This document shows, in pieces, positions 42,124 through 50,219 of a DNA stretch of 64,000 nucleotides. The stretch is from LMUY01 sp965199005. GTDB taxonomy: Bacteria > Pseudomonadota > Alphaproteobacteria > Acetobacterales > Acetobacteraceae. A program made the translations under genes and the position numbers. The notes under the pieces were generated by a model that worked only from the letters and a program-made list of their open reading frames with translations, ran no database searches and was not told the origin of the DNA. Location of the stretch: assembly GCA_965199005.1 (NCBI GenBank), contig CBDAQK010000006.1:1054001-1118000 (forward strand), in the 5' to 3' direction. Each line of letters opens with the position of its first letter. The stretch's first letter is position 1.

Positions 42124-44028
42124 GTGAGCTGGCTGGGTGATCCGGCTAGCATGATGTCGCCACTGAACGCGGCGCTTGCTGAGCCGGCGGGGCAGAGCAT
42201 GGCCGATGCACTCCGCACCGTCGCGGTTGGCATGGCGCCTGAGGGTAATTTGACCATCGGCATGGCCGATGCGGCAACCGTGCTGTGGTCGGAATTCCAT
42301 CGCTTCGACGCGGCCGATCCGCATTGGCCCGACCGGGACCGCTTCGTGCTGTCGCCGGGTTACGGCGCGCCATTGCTGTATGCCTTGTTGCATTTGACTG
42401 GGCATGACGGCGTCGGTGCCGCTGCTCTTGAAGGTTTTCGCCAACTGGGCAGCGTCGCCGCCGGGCATCCGGACTACACCGCCCATCCCGCCATCGAGGC
42501 GACCACTGGCCCGCTGGGACAAGGGCTGGGCATGGCCGTTGGCATGGCGCTGGCCGAGCGGCTGATGGCAGCGCGGTTTGGCAAAAGCCTGGTGGACCAC
42601 CGCACCTGGGCCGTCGTCACCCTGGGTGACCTGATGGAAGGGATCAGCCACGAGGCTGCGAGCCTGGCGGGGCACCTCCAGCTTGAGAAGCTGGTCGTGC
42701 TGCTGGAGGATGATACGAGGTGCGAGGACTATTCGGGCGCGCTGGCCGGCCCGGATGATACGATGCGGCGGTTTGCGGCGCTTGGCTGGGCCACCCGCAC
42801 CGTGGACGCGCATGACCCGGGGCCGCTCGCCTCAGCCCTGTCGCTGTCGGCACGGTCCCGCAAGCCGACCCTGATCGCCTGCCGTACGACCCTGGGCCGG
42901 AGCTGGCGGCCGCCGGCATCATGCCAAGGGGCCGCATCCCGATGGGCTGCCGTGGGGCATCGCGGTAGCACAGCCCGGCGGGCCTGGCTCAAACGTCTGA
43001 CGCATCATCCGCAACGCGCGGAATTCGAACGCGTGATCGCGGCGCGCCTGCCCGAAGGATGGGGCGACGCCTTCGCGGGATTCAAATCCGTGCTCGCGGC
43101 AGACCGGCGCCCTGCCAGCACCCGGGCCTCGGCCGAACAGCTGCTGGAGGCGTTGGCGCCCAGCCTGCCGGAGTTGGTCGGTGGCCAGACGGAACTGGGT
43201 CCTGGCCGGGCGCCCGCGGTGAAGCCAGGCAGCTTTTCCGGCCGCCAGGTGCATTACGGGCCGCGCGAGCACGCGATGGCGGCATGCCTCAACGGCCTGG
43301 CCCTGCATCGTGGCGTGCTTCCCTATACCGTGGCGACGCTGACCGCCACCGACGGCATGCGCCCGGCGTTGCGGCTGTCCGCGATGATGGGGCTGCGCGG
43401 CATCTACGTGGCGACGCATGACAGCATCGGGCTGGGCGCGGACGGCGCGGCGTATCAGCCGGTCGAGCAACTCGCCGGGTTGCGGGCCATCCCGAACTTG
43501 CTGGTGCTGCGCCCGGCCGATGCGATCGAAGCGGCCGAGTGTTGTGAGTTGGCGGTCCGCCGGACCGAGGGGCCATCCATGCTGGTTCTCTCCGAGCAGA
43601 GTCTGCCGTCTTTGCGCTCCGATGCCGGCGAGAATCGCTGTGCCCGGGGCGCCTATGTTCTGGCGGAGGCGAATGGCCCGCGGGCGGCAACCCTGATTGC
43701 CAGCGGCAGCGAGGTGTCGCTGGCCCTGGATGCGCGCGAGCGGCTGGGCGCCGAGGGGCTGGCCGTCGCCGTGGTGTCCATGCCGGTGTGGAGCCTGTTC
43801 GCCCGTGCCGACGCTGCGACCCGGGCCGCCGTACTCGGCACCGCGCCCCGGTTCGGGATCGAGGCCGCATGCGGATTTGGCTGGGAGCGCTGGCTGGGAG
43901 AGGACGGCCTCTTCATCGGTCTGACCGGCTTCGGCGCTTCCGCCCCCGCGGACGTGCTATTCCGGCATTTCGGGTTGACCGCCGAAGCCGTCATGGCTGC
44001 CGTGAAACGGCGTCTGGCACGTCCATGA
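42124..44028 (+). CDS. transketolase-like protein with degraded active site
   Basis: The 634-residue product aligns along its length with transketolase, with family blocks TTGPLGQGLGMAVG, MEGISHEAASLAG, PREHAMAACLNG, DSIGLGADGAAYQPVEQLAGLRAIPNLLVLRPADAIEAAE and a transketolase C domain. Yet key residues are gone: the SGHPG His region reads APEGNLT, NGHGS reads PGYGA, GDGCxMEG reads GD-LMEG, the metal-ligand DDN reads DDT, and THQPVE reads AYQPVE. Residues ~260-285 after TTLG also look out of register. Glu of REH and GHP remain. It is probably not a working transketolase. The start may be GTG 42124 or a later ATG (42151). It precedes gap and pgk. Confidence 0.78.
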   Translation: MSWLGDPASMMSPLNAALAEPAGQSMADALRTVAVGMAPEGNLTIGMADAATVLWSEFHRFDAADPHWPDRDRFVLSPGYGAPLLYALLHLTGHDGVGAAALEGFRQLGSVAAGHPDYTAHPAIEATTGPLGQGLGMAVGMALAERLMAARFGKSLVDHRTWAVVTLGDLMEGISHEAASLAGHLQLEKLVVLLEDDTRCEDYSGALAGPDDTMRRFAALGWATRTVDAHDPGPLASALSLSARSRKPTLIACRTTLGRSWRPPASCQGAASRWAAVGHRGSTARRAWLKRLTHHPQRAEFERVIAARLPEGWGDAFAGFKSVLAADRRPASTRASAEQLLEALAPSLPELVGGQTELGPGRAPAVKPGSFSGRQVHYGPREHAMAACLNGLALHRGVLPYTVATLTATDGMRPALRLSAMMGLRGIYVATHDSIGLGADGAAYQPVEQLAGLRAIPNLLVLRPADAIEAAECCELAVRRTEGPSMLVLSEQSLPSLRSDAGENRCARGAYVLAEANGPRAATLIASGSEVSLALDARERLGAEGLAVAVVSMPVWSLFARADAATRAAVLGTAPRFGIEAACGFGWERWLGEDGLFIGLTGFGASAPADVLFRHFGLTAEAVMAAVKRRLARP

Positions 44029-44091
44029 CGTCTGGCCGTCGGCGTTCAGGCTGGGTAAACGATCAATATCAAATCGAGGAGAGGTTAGATC

Positions 44092-45111
44092 ATGGCCGTG
44101 AAGGTCGCTATCAACGGATTTGGGCGAATCGGCCGCCTGGTGCTGCGCGCAATCGTGGAGAGCGGACGTACGGACGTCATTCCTGTCGCCATCAACGATC
44201 TGGGCAGCGTCGAGGCCAACGCGCATCTATTCCGCTACGATAGCGTGCATGGCCGCTTCCCTGGCAAGGTGGAGGTCGAGGGCGATACCATCACCATCCA
44301 CCATAACGGCCGCACCTACGGACCCATCAAGGTATCGGCCGAGCGCGACCCGGCCAAGGTGCCGTACCAGGGCGTCGACGTGGCCATGGAATGCACCGGG
44401 CTGTTCACCAAGAAGGAGGACGCGGCCAAGCTGATCACCGCCGGCGCCCGCAAGGTGCTGGTGTCGGCGCCCGCGGACGGGGTGGATGCGACGGTGGTGT
44501 TCGGGGTGAACCAGTCGGTCATCACCCGCGACATGACGGTCATCTCCAACGCCTCCTGCACCACGAACTGCCTGGTGCCGATGGTGAAGGTGCTGCACAG
44601 CCAGTTCGGCGTGGTGCGCGGCTACATGGTGACCATCCACTCCTATACCGGCGACCAAAAGACGGTCGATACGCTGCATAAGGATCTGCACCGCGCCCGC
44701 GCCGCCGCCATGTCGATGATCCCGACCTCGACCGGGGCTGCCAAGGCCGTCGGCCTGGTGCTGCCGGAGCTGAAGGGCAAGCTGGACGGCACGTCGATCC
44801 GCGTTCCCACGCCGAATGTGAGCCTGGTGTCGCTGGACGCCAACTTGGCCAAACCCGCCAGCGTGGAAGAGATCAACGCGGCGTTCAAGGCAGCCGCTGC
44901 AGAGGGGCCGCTGAAGGGGATCCTGGACTACAGCACCGCCAAGCTGGTCAGCAGCGATTTCAACCACGTCGACTATTCCTGCTCGTTCGATGCGACGCAG
45001 ACCGCCTCGCTGGATGGCGGGCAGATGGTGCGGGTCGCCGGGTGGTATGATAACGAGTGGGGCTTCAGCTCCCGCATGAGCGATACCGCAGCGCTGTTCG
45101 GCAGCCTGTAA
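44092..45111 (+). CDS. gap: glyceraldehyde-3-phosphate dehydrogenase, type I
   Basis: A 339-residue glycolytic/gluconeogenic enzyme. NAD-binding start VAINGFGRIGRLVLRA, the catalytic Cys in SNASCTTNCLVP, the catalytic His in HSYTGDQ and the C-terminal WYDNEWGFSSRM are all present. Position of the C-terminal residues matches a standard NAD-type GAPDH. A strong GAGGAGAGG ribosome site precedes the ATG. The pgk ATG is two bases after its stop, so the two form an operon, likely with the transketolase-like gene upstream. Confidence 0.98.
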   Translation: MAVKVAINGFGRIGRLVLRAIVESGRTDVIPVAINDLGSVEANAHLFRYDSVHGRFPGKVEVEGDTITIHHNGRTYGPIKVSAERDPAKVPYQGVDVAMECTGLFTKKEDAAKLITAGARKVLVSAPADGVDATVVFGVNQSVITRDMTVISNASCTTNCLVPMVKVLHSQFGVVRGYMVTIHSYTGDQKTVDTLHKDLHRARAAAMSMIPTSTGAAKAVGLVLPELKGKLDGTSIRVPTPNVSLVSLDANLAKPASVEEINAAFKAAAAEGPLKGILDYSTAKLVSSDFNHVDYSCSFDATQTASLDGGQMVRVAGWYDNEWGFSSRMSDTAALFGSL

Positions 45112-45112
45112 C

Positions 45113-46306
45113 ATGGCGCACCGCACCCTGGACGACGTGGACGTGAAGGGGCGGCGCGTGCTGGTGCGCGCCGACCTCAACGTGCCGGTGCGGGATGGCC
45201 GCATCACCGATCTGACGCGGATCGAGCGGCTGTCGCCCACCATCCGCGAGTTGTCGGAGCGTGGCGCCAAGGTGATCGTGTTCAGCCATTTCGACCGGCC
45301 GAAAGGCAAGCGTGTGCCGCATATGTCGCTGGCACCCATGGCCGTAGCGTTGGCCCAGGTGTTGGGCAAACCGGTGAAGTTTGTCACGGAGAGCACGGGT
45401 GAGGTCGCCCACGCCGCGGTCGATGCGATGGCCCCGGGCGAAGTATTGATGCTGGAGAACACGCGCTACCATCCGGGCGAGGAGGAAAACGACCCGGCGT
45501 TGGCCCGTGAGTTTGCCGCGCTCGCCGAACTCTTCGTGCACGACGCCTTTTCAGCGGCGCACCGGGCGCATGCGAGCACCGAAGGCGTGGCCCGCCTGCT
45601 GCCATCCCATGCCGGACGGCTGATGCAGGCGGAGTTGGAGGCGCTGGACAGTGCACTCGGCAACCCGGTGCATCCCGTAGCGGCCATCGTCGGCGGGTCC
45701 AAAGTGTCCACTAAGCTGGAGTTGCTCGGCAATTTGGTGACCAAGGTCGACGTCCTGGTGATTGGCGGGGCGATGGCCAACACCTTCCTGGCGGCCAAGG
45801 GCGTGCCGGTGGGTAGGTCCCTGCAGGAGGCGGAGATGCACGTCACCGCCCGCGCGATCCTGGCGCGGGCCGAGGAAGCCGGGTGCGAGATCGTGCTGCC
45901 CGTGGATGCCGTGACCGCCACTGAGTTCAAGGCGAACCCGGCGACCGAGACGGTCTCCGTCGCAGCCATTCCCGCCGGCAGCATGATGTTGGATGTCGGC
46001 CCGCAGACGGTGGCGGATTTGAAGCAGCGTCTGCTGGCCTGGAAGACGCTGGTGTGGAACGGTCCGCTGGGTGCCTTCGAGACGCCGCCTTTCGACAGCG
46101 CGACAGTCGCATTGGCGCATGCGGTGGCGGATGCGACGGAGGCAGGTGCCTTGCGCAGCGTCGCTGGCGGTGGCGACACCGTCGCGGCCTTGCGTCACGC
46201 CGGGGTGGTGGATCGCCTGACCTACGTGTCGTCTGCCGGGGGCGCGTTCCTGGAGTGGATGGAGGGTAAGACCCTGCCCGGCGTGGCTGTGCTGGTAGCA
46301 GGGTAG
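45113..46306 (+). CDS. pgk: phosphoglycerate kinase
   Basis: A 397-residue kinase that makes ATP from 1,3-bisphosphoglycerate. Family motifs are RADLNVPVRDGRI, FSHFDRPKGKRV (substrate-binding), IVGGSKVSTKLELL, GGAMANTFLAAKG, VWNGPLGAFE and SVAGGGDTVAALRH near the C-terminus. In most relatives the second reads SHLGRPKG; here His-Phe-Asp-Arg-Pro. The start is two bases after the gap stop, indicating coupling. A fructose-bisphosphate aldolase often follows in this cluster but is not present here. Confidence 0.97.
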   Translation: MAHRTLDDVDVKGRRVLVRADLNVPVRDGRITDLTRIERLSPTIRELSERGAKVIVFSHFDRPKGKRVPHMSLAPMAVALAQVLGKPVKFVTESTGEVAHAAVDAMAPGEVLMLENTRYHPGEEENDPALAREFAALAELFVHDAFSAAHRAHASTEGVARLLPSHAGRLMQAELEALDSALGNPVHPVAAIVGGSKVSTKLELLGNLVTKVDVLVIGGAMANTFLAAKGVPVGRSLQEAEMHVTARAILARAEEAGCEIVLPVDAVTATEFKANPATETVSVAAIPAGSMMLDVGPQTVADLKQRLLAWKTLVWNGPLGAFETPPFDSATVALAHAVADATEAGALRSVAGGGDTVAALRHAGVVDRLTYVSSAGGAFLEWMEGKTLPGVAVLVAG

Positions 46307-46347
46307 ATCTTCATCGGGCCTTAATCTGGCTTCGCTAGCCTCAGGCC

Positions 46348-46542
46348 ATGATCTCGCCAAGCAGCCTTTCGGCCTTCTCGCCCGCGATCCAGTCGCCGAG
46401 TTCGGCCACGCGCGTTGCCGCCCCCACGGCTGCCCGCGCGGACACCCAGAGTCAGGTGCAGAAACCTCTGCAGACCCAGCCATCGGGCACCACGCCATCG
46501 CGGGCGACTCCGCGCGGCTCGTTGCTGGACCTTTCAGTGTAA
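46348..46542 (+). CDS. small Ser/Pro-rich protein, uncertain
   Basis: A 64-residue frame rich in Ser, Pro, Ala and Gln with no signal or helix, starting MISPSSLSAFSP and ending RGSLLDLSV. There is no good ribosome site. It follows pgk by 41 bp. It may be a small disordered protein or no gene; I cannot decide. Confidence 0.3.
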   Translation: MISPSSLSAFSPAIQSPSSATRVAAPTAARADTQSQVQKPLQTQPSGTTPSRATPRGSLLDLSV

Positions 46543-46614
46543 CCTGGCTGCACCACTTCACGATTTCGTTCCAGGGGGCTTGATCCCGCAACCTGGTGCC
46601 GCCACGGTTGCGGG

Positions 46615-47163
46615 ATGCCAGACTTCGTCCGTACCATTCCGGCCGGCGATAACAGGGAGCGGCAAGTTTGCTCCGTCTGTGATTATGTTCTCTATGAGAA
46701 TCCCAAAATCGTGGTTGGCGCCGTCGTTGCCGACGAGGGGTGCGTGCTGCTATGCCGCCGCGCGATCGAGCCGCGGCTCGGCTTCTGGACGCTCCCCGCT
46801 GGCTACCTGGAACTGAACGAGACCACGGCAGAAGGCGCCCAACGGGAGGCGATGGAGGAAGCCGGGGCTGACATCGCCCTCGAGGGGATCCTCGCGCTCT
46901 ACAATGTCAGCCGGATCGGCCAGGTGCAGATCATGTACCGGGCCAGGTTTGCGAAGCCGGGCATCCTGGCAGGTGAAGAGAGCCTAGAGGTGAGAATGTT
47001 CGCCTGGGACGACATTCCCTGGGATTTGCTTGCCTTCCCCACAGTCCGCTGGGCGCTGCACGCCTGGCATGATCTCGGGGCCGCGCCATTGGGCATGCCC
47101 GCTGGCAACCCGGCCGAGGATAGCCGCGGAACCCGGCGGATCGATAAGGTGGCGGCGATATGA
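46615..47163 (+). CDS. NUDIX hydrolase
   Basis: A 182-residue hydrolase of nucleoside-diphosphate-linked compounds. The Nudix box is present as GYLELNETTAEGAQREAMEEAGAD (GX5EX7REXXEEXG pattern). An N-terminal zinc-ribbon-like half, VCSVCDYVLYENPKIVVG, with one CxxC precedes it, as in NADH-pyrophosphatase-like members. The frame upstream of the ATG also contains Cys residues but no start codon. The stop overlaps the next gene's ATG by four bases (ATGA). Confidence 0.88.
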   Translation: MPDFVRTIPAGDNRERQVCSVCDYVLYENPKIVVGAVVADEGCVLLCRRAIEPRLGFWTLPAGYLELNETTAEGAQREAMEEAGADIALEGILALYNVSRIGQVQIMYRARFAKPGILAGEESLEVRMFAWDDIPWDLLAFPTVRWALHAWHDLGAAPLGMPAGNPAEDSRGTRRIDKVAAI

Positions 47164-47504
47164 GGGTATCCGTGCTCCTGCCCCTGGTCGGCCTGCTGAC
47201 GGTGTCCGCCTCCCCGCCGCCCCGCTTCACGACCGTAACGCCGCTGCCGCCGGAGTTCACGACGTCGCGCCCTGCCCCCACGCCCGACACTACGCCCCCC
47301 GGCTTCACCACCGCGCCCACTCCGGGGGATGTCTCCGCACCCGTTGCACCGCAATCCAAGGATGCCACGTTGGCGCCGGGTTTTTTTACCCGGCGGGACC
47401 AGTATCGCGGCGAAGGTATTTCAGCCGGGTCGTCCGCACAGATCGAACAGGACCGCAGGGCCAAGCCGGGCGCCGGAATCAGCCTCACCATGCCGCTACA
47501 ATAG
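47160..47504 (+). CDS. small secreted Pro/Thr-rich protein
   Basis: A 114-residue protein of unknown family with a signal peptide (VSVLLPLVGLLTVSASPPP) and a Pro/Thr-rich region containing three FTT repeats (PPRFTT, PPEFTT, PPGFTT), then a charged end (QIEQDRRAKPGAG). It is coupled to the NUDIX gene (ATGA) and is followed by the LrgA-like gene three bases later. It might be a periplasmic or surface-exposed linker protein. Confidence 0.6.
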   Translation: MRVSVLLPLVGLLTVSASPPPRFTTVTPLPPEFTTSRPAPTPDTTPPGFTTAPTPGDVSAPVAPQSKDATLAPGFFTRRDQYRGEGISAGSSAQIEQDRRAKPGAGISLTMPLQ

Positions 47505-47507
47505 CGC

Positions 47508-47846
47508 GTGCTGCGTGCCCTCACAGTCCTGGTGTTGTGCCAATTCCTCGGCGAGGTGGTCGCGCGTGGGTTAGGCGTTCCGCTGCCGGGGCCGGTCTTG
47601 GGGCTGATCCTGCTGCTGGTGATCCTGATAGTACGCCGCGGGCCGGATGAACCCCTGCGCGAGACGTCCAACGGGTTGTTGCGCCACCTGTCGCTGCTAT
47701 TCGTACCCGCCGGGGTGGGCATCATCACCCAGTTGGACGCCCTCGAGCGAGACTGGTTTGCCATCATCGTCGCGATACTGGTGTCCACCGCCCTTGGGTT
47801 GATCGTCACCGGTTGGCTGATGCAAGTGTTGGGCAAACCCGGCTGA
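47508..47846 (+). CDS. lrgA: CidA/LrgA family membrane protein
   Basis: A 112-residue holin-like protein with four membrane helices (LRALTVLVLCQFLGEVV, LGLILLLVILIV, LSLLFVPAGVGIITQL, FAIIVAILVSTALGLIVTGWL) and the family signature VPLPGPVLG. CidA/LrgA proteins are thought to affect murein hydrolase export, cell lysis or metabolite export. Start is a GTG at 47508. It precedes the LrgB partner by five bases. Confidence 0.9.
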   Translation: MLRALTVLVLCQFLGEVVARGLGVPLPGPVLGLILLLVILIVRRGPDEPLRETSNGLLRHLSLLFVPAGVGIITQLDALERDWFAIIVAILVSTALGLIVTGWLMQVLGKPG

Positions 47847-47851
47847 CCGGC

Positions 47852-48556
47852 GTGGTGCAGCTTTGGGTCTATCTGCAGACCACCCCATTGCTGGGCCTGA
47901 CGGCCACCCTGGTCGTTTGGGAGGGTGCGGTGCTGCTCAGCCGCCTCGCCCGCGGGCACGTGCTGGCCAACCCCATGCTCATCAGCATCGTGTTGCTCTC
48001 CACGCTGCTGTTGGTGACGCACACGCCCTACCGCGCGTATTTCGAAGGCGGGCAATACGTCCAATTCCTGCTTGGCCCGGCGACTGTTTCGCTGGCCGTG
48101 CCGATGCACGCCAACCTGGCGCGCATCCGCCGGGCCGCGCCGGCGATTCTGCCGGCTTTGCTGGCGGGCTCCTTGATTGCATCGGCAAGCGCCATGCTGA
48201 CGGCACGCTGGCTGGGTGCATCCCGCACAGTGGTGCTATCGATAGGGCCGAAATCAGTGACGACCCCGATCGCGATGGGGATCGCCGAACAGATCGGCGG
48301 CTCGCCCTCCCTCGCCGCCGTTTTCGTACTGCTCACCGGGCTGAGCGCGGTGGTGATGGGGCCGGGCCTCTTGCGCTTGTCGGGGGTGGTGGATTGGCGT
48401 GCGCGCGGCCTGGCGGCGGGTACGGCCGGGCATGGATTGGCGACTGCCCGCATCCTGCTCCTCAACGAGACGGCAGGGGCGTTCGGCGGCCTGGCGATCG
48501 GGCTGAATGGCATCCTCACCGCCATTCTGGTGCCGTTCCTGGCAACGCTATTTTGA
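47852..48556 (+). CDS. lrgB: LrgB/CidB family membrane protein
   Basis: A 234-residue integral membrane partner of LrgA. Family motifs: YRAYFEGGQYVQFLLGPATVSLAVPM, SIGPKSVTTPIAMGIAEQIGG and GTAGHGLATARILLLNETAGAFGGLAIGLNG (read in parts), with about seven hydrophobic segments. The GTG at 47852, five bases after the lrgA stop, is taken as start. The next gene overlaps its stop by four bases (TTGA). Confidence 0.9.
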   Translation: MVQLWVYLQTTPLLGLTATLVVWEGAVLLSRLARGHVLANPMLISIVLLSTLLLVTHTPYRAYFEGGQYVQFLLGPATVSLAVPMHANLARIRRAAPAILPALLAGSLIASASAMLTARWLGASRTVVLSIGPKSVTTPIAMGIAEQIGGSPSLAAVFVLLTGLSAVVMGPGLLRLSGVVDWRARGLAAGTAGHGLATARILLLNETAGAFGGLAIGLNGILTAILVPFLATLF

Positions 48557-49263
48557 GCGAGACCCGGCTGTATGCCGCGGTGAAGGCGTTTCTCGAGGCG
48601 CAGGGGTTCAGCGCCAAGGGCGAAATCCATGGCTGCGACGTGGTCGCCATCCGGCCAGGTGAGCCACCCATCCTGGTGATTTGCGAGATGAAGCTGGGGC
48701 TCAATCTCGAACTGGTGCTGCAGGCGGTGGATCGGATGGCTGTGGCGGATGCGGTTTGGCTTGCGGTGCCCCGGACCCGGCGGGGCCGCGACCGCGACCG
48801 GCGGGTGGTGAAGTTGTGCAGGCTCGTTGGGCTGGGGTTGATAACCGTCGGTCCAAACGGCGTGGTTGAGGAGTTGGCCGCGCCGGAGCCTTATACGCCG
48901 CGGCCGAACAAGTTCCGCCGCGCACGGCTCTTCCGCGAGCATGGCCGCCGGCGGGGGGACCCGACGCCGGGTGGTTCGGTCCGGCGCCAGATCATGACGG
49001 CGTATCGCCAGAACTCCCTCGCCTGCGCGGCGGCGCTGCGGGACGGGGAAGCGAGCACCAGGGTGCTGAAGACGGTGACGCCAGAGGCACCGGGCCTGTT
49101 GCTGCGGAACGTCTATGGATGGTTCGAGCGGGTGAGCCGGGGGGTCTACCGGTTGACGCCGGCGGGGATGGTGGCGGTCGCGCAGGCGGCGGCGTTGGAC
49201 GCGGCCACGTGCCAGCGGGAGCCGCCGGCGTGGTCCCGGCCAGACGAACCGGCGCCGCTGTGA
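48553..49263 (+). CDS. DUF2161 putative PD-(D/E)XK-type nuclease
   Basis: A 236-residue protein of the DUF2161 family, predicted PD-(D/E)XK-like phosphodiesterase. The N-terminal core SETRLYAAVKAFLEAQGFSAKGEIHGCDVVAIRPGEPPILVICEMKLGLNLELVLQAVDRM (in parts) shows the D-(x)n-ExK-like GCDVV ... CEMK pattern; the C-terminal half is a helical/winged part (ASTRVLKTVTPEAPGLLLRNVYGWFERVSRGVYRLT in parts). The start is a TTG at 48553 overlapping lrgB's stop; no ATG is near. The biological target is unknown. Confidence 0.8.
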   Translation: MSETRLYAAVKAFLEAQGFSAKGEIHGCDVVAIRPGEPPILVICEMKLGLNLELVLQAVDRMAVADAVWLAVPRTRRGRDRDRRVVKLCRLVGLGLITVGPNGVVEELAAPEPYTPRPNKFRRARLFREHGRRRGDPTPGGSVRRQIMTAYRQNSLACAAALRDGEASTRVLKTVTPEAPGLLLRNVYGWFERVSRGVYRLTPAGMVAVAQAAALDAATCQREPPAWSRPDEPAPL

Positions 49264-49419
49264 GGATTTGATCCGGCGAGAGGCCGGATCGACCTGGCCA
49301 CGCATCGCGTCAGCTTGGTTCCTTTTCTCACCATTAAGCTAAGCACGCTAATTATGTGGCTTGTCTATTTCGGACGGTGAAACTAAGCCAAGCCAGGTGC
49401 CCAGGGTAGGTGAAAGTGA

Positions 49420-49866
49420 ATGCAGGAAGATTTTCCGCTACGACTAGAGGATCAGCTTTGCTTCAATCTCTATGCAACGACCAATGCCATTACGCACCGG
49501 TATAAGTTGTATTTAGATCAGCTCAATATAACTTTTCCTCAATATTTAGTCCTGCTTGCCCTGCGAGGCAGACCATGTCTTAATTCCACAGAACTTGCAA
49601 AGGCACTTCGCTTGGATGCCGGATCGTTGTCACCCATATTGAAGCGGCTGGCTGCGGCAGGATTGATCACGCGCACCCGGCGAGCCGACGACAACCGGGT
49701 GATCATCAGCGAGTTGACGCCCAAAGGCTATGCGCTTGGCGACGACATGATCAAAGCACAAGCGTCCGTGAAGTGTCGCATCGACGTAACCGAGGACGAG
49801 CAGGGTTCCCTTCGTCAGACCCTGCAAGGCATTGCAGAAACGCTCATGAAACCTGACTTGGATTGA
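49420..49866 (+). CDS. OhrR-type MarR-family regulator
   Basis: A 148-residue MarR-family repressor. The start RLEDQLCFNLYATTNAITHRYKLYLDQL with a Cys in QLCF (residue ~14) matches the peroxide-sensing Cys of OhrR; the winged helix includes LNSTELAKALRLDAGSLSPILKRLAAAGLITRTRRADDNRV. OhrR represses organic-hydroperoxide resistance genes, but no ohr gene is adjacent. The gene is AT-richer than its neighbours and may have been acquired by transfer. Confidence 0.85.
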   Translation: MQEDFPLRLEDQLCFNLYATTNAITHRYKLYLDQLNITFPQYLVLLALRGRPCLNSTELAKALRLDAGSLSPILKRLAAAGLITRTRRADDNRVIISELTPKGYALGDDMIKAQASVKCRIDVTEDEQGSLRQTLQGIAETLMKPDLD

Positions 49867-49997
49867 GGAACTACCAGTCCCTAAAACGAATACCGCACTT
49901 TATTTAAAGGTAGCGGTAACATTTTCGGGTTCTCTCCTCCCTCAGCATCAACCACCCTTGTCGGAAATGATTAGCGCACTAACTTATCAATTGCTGT

Positions 49998-50219
49998 ATG
50001 CAACGCTTTGAGGCTTTTATCAACAGGGTGATGGGTATGGATCAGACACTATGTAGAAATCTGGTTCTCGAGCCAGTTTGGTATAAGCGTGCCTTGCTCC
50101 TGGCCCAGGCCTCATACGACGATGGCTGTATGCAGGATGCCGAAAAATGGGTGGGGATCGTCTACGAATTGACGGACGCGGTCGGCTGGCCGTTCCCGCC
50201 AGTCGCGGTCGCTGATTAG
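49998..50219 (+). CDS. small unknown protein (73 aa)
   Basis: A 73-residue, acidic helical protein with many aromatic residues (QRFEAFINRVMGMDQTL, VLEPVWYKRALLLAQASYDDG, VGWPFPPVAV). I do not recognise a family and there is no clear ribosome site. It is in the same AT-richer patch as the OhrR-like gene and ends by overlapping the ftsY stop region. It may be a genuine small gene. Confidence 0.42.
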   Translation: MQRFEAFINRVMGMDQTLCRNLVLEPVWYKRALLLAQASYDDGCMQDAEKWVGIVYELTDAVGWPFPPVAVAD

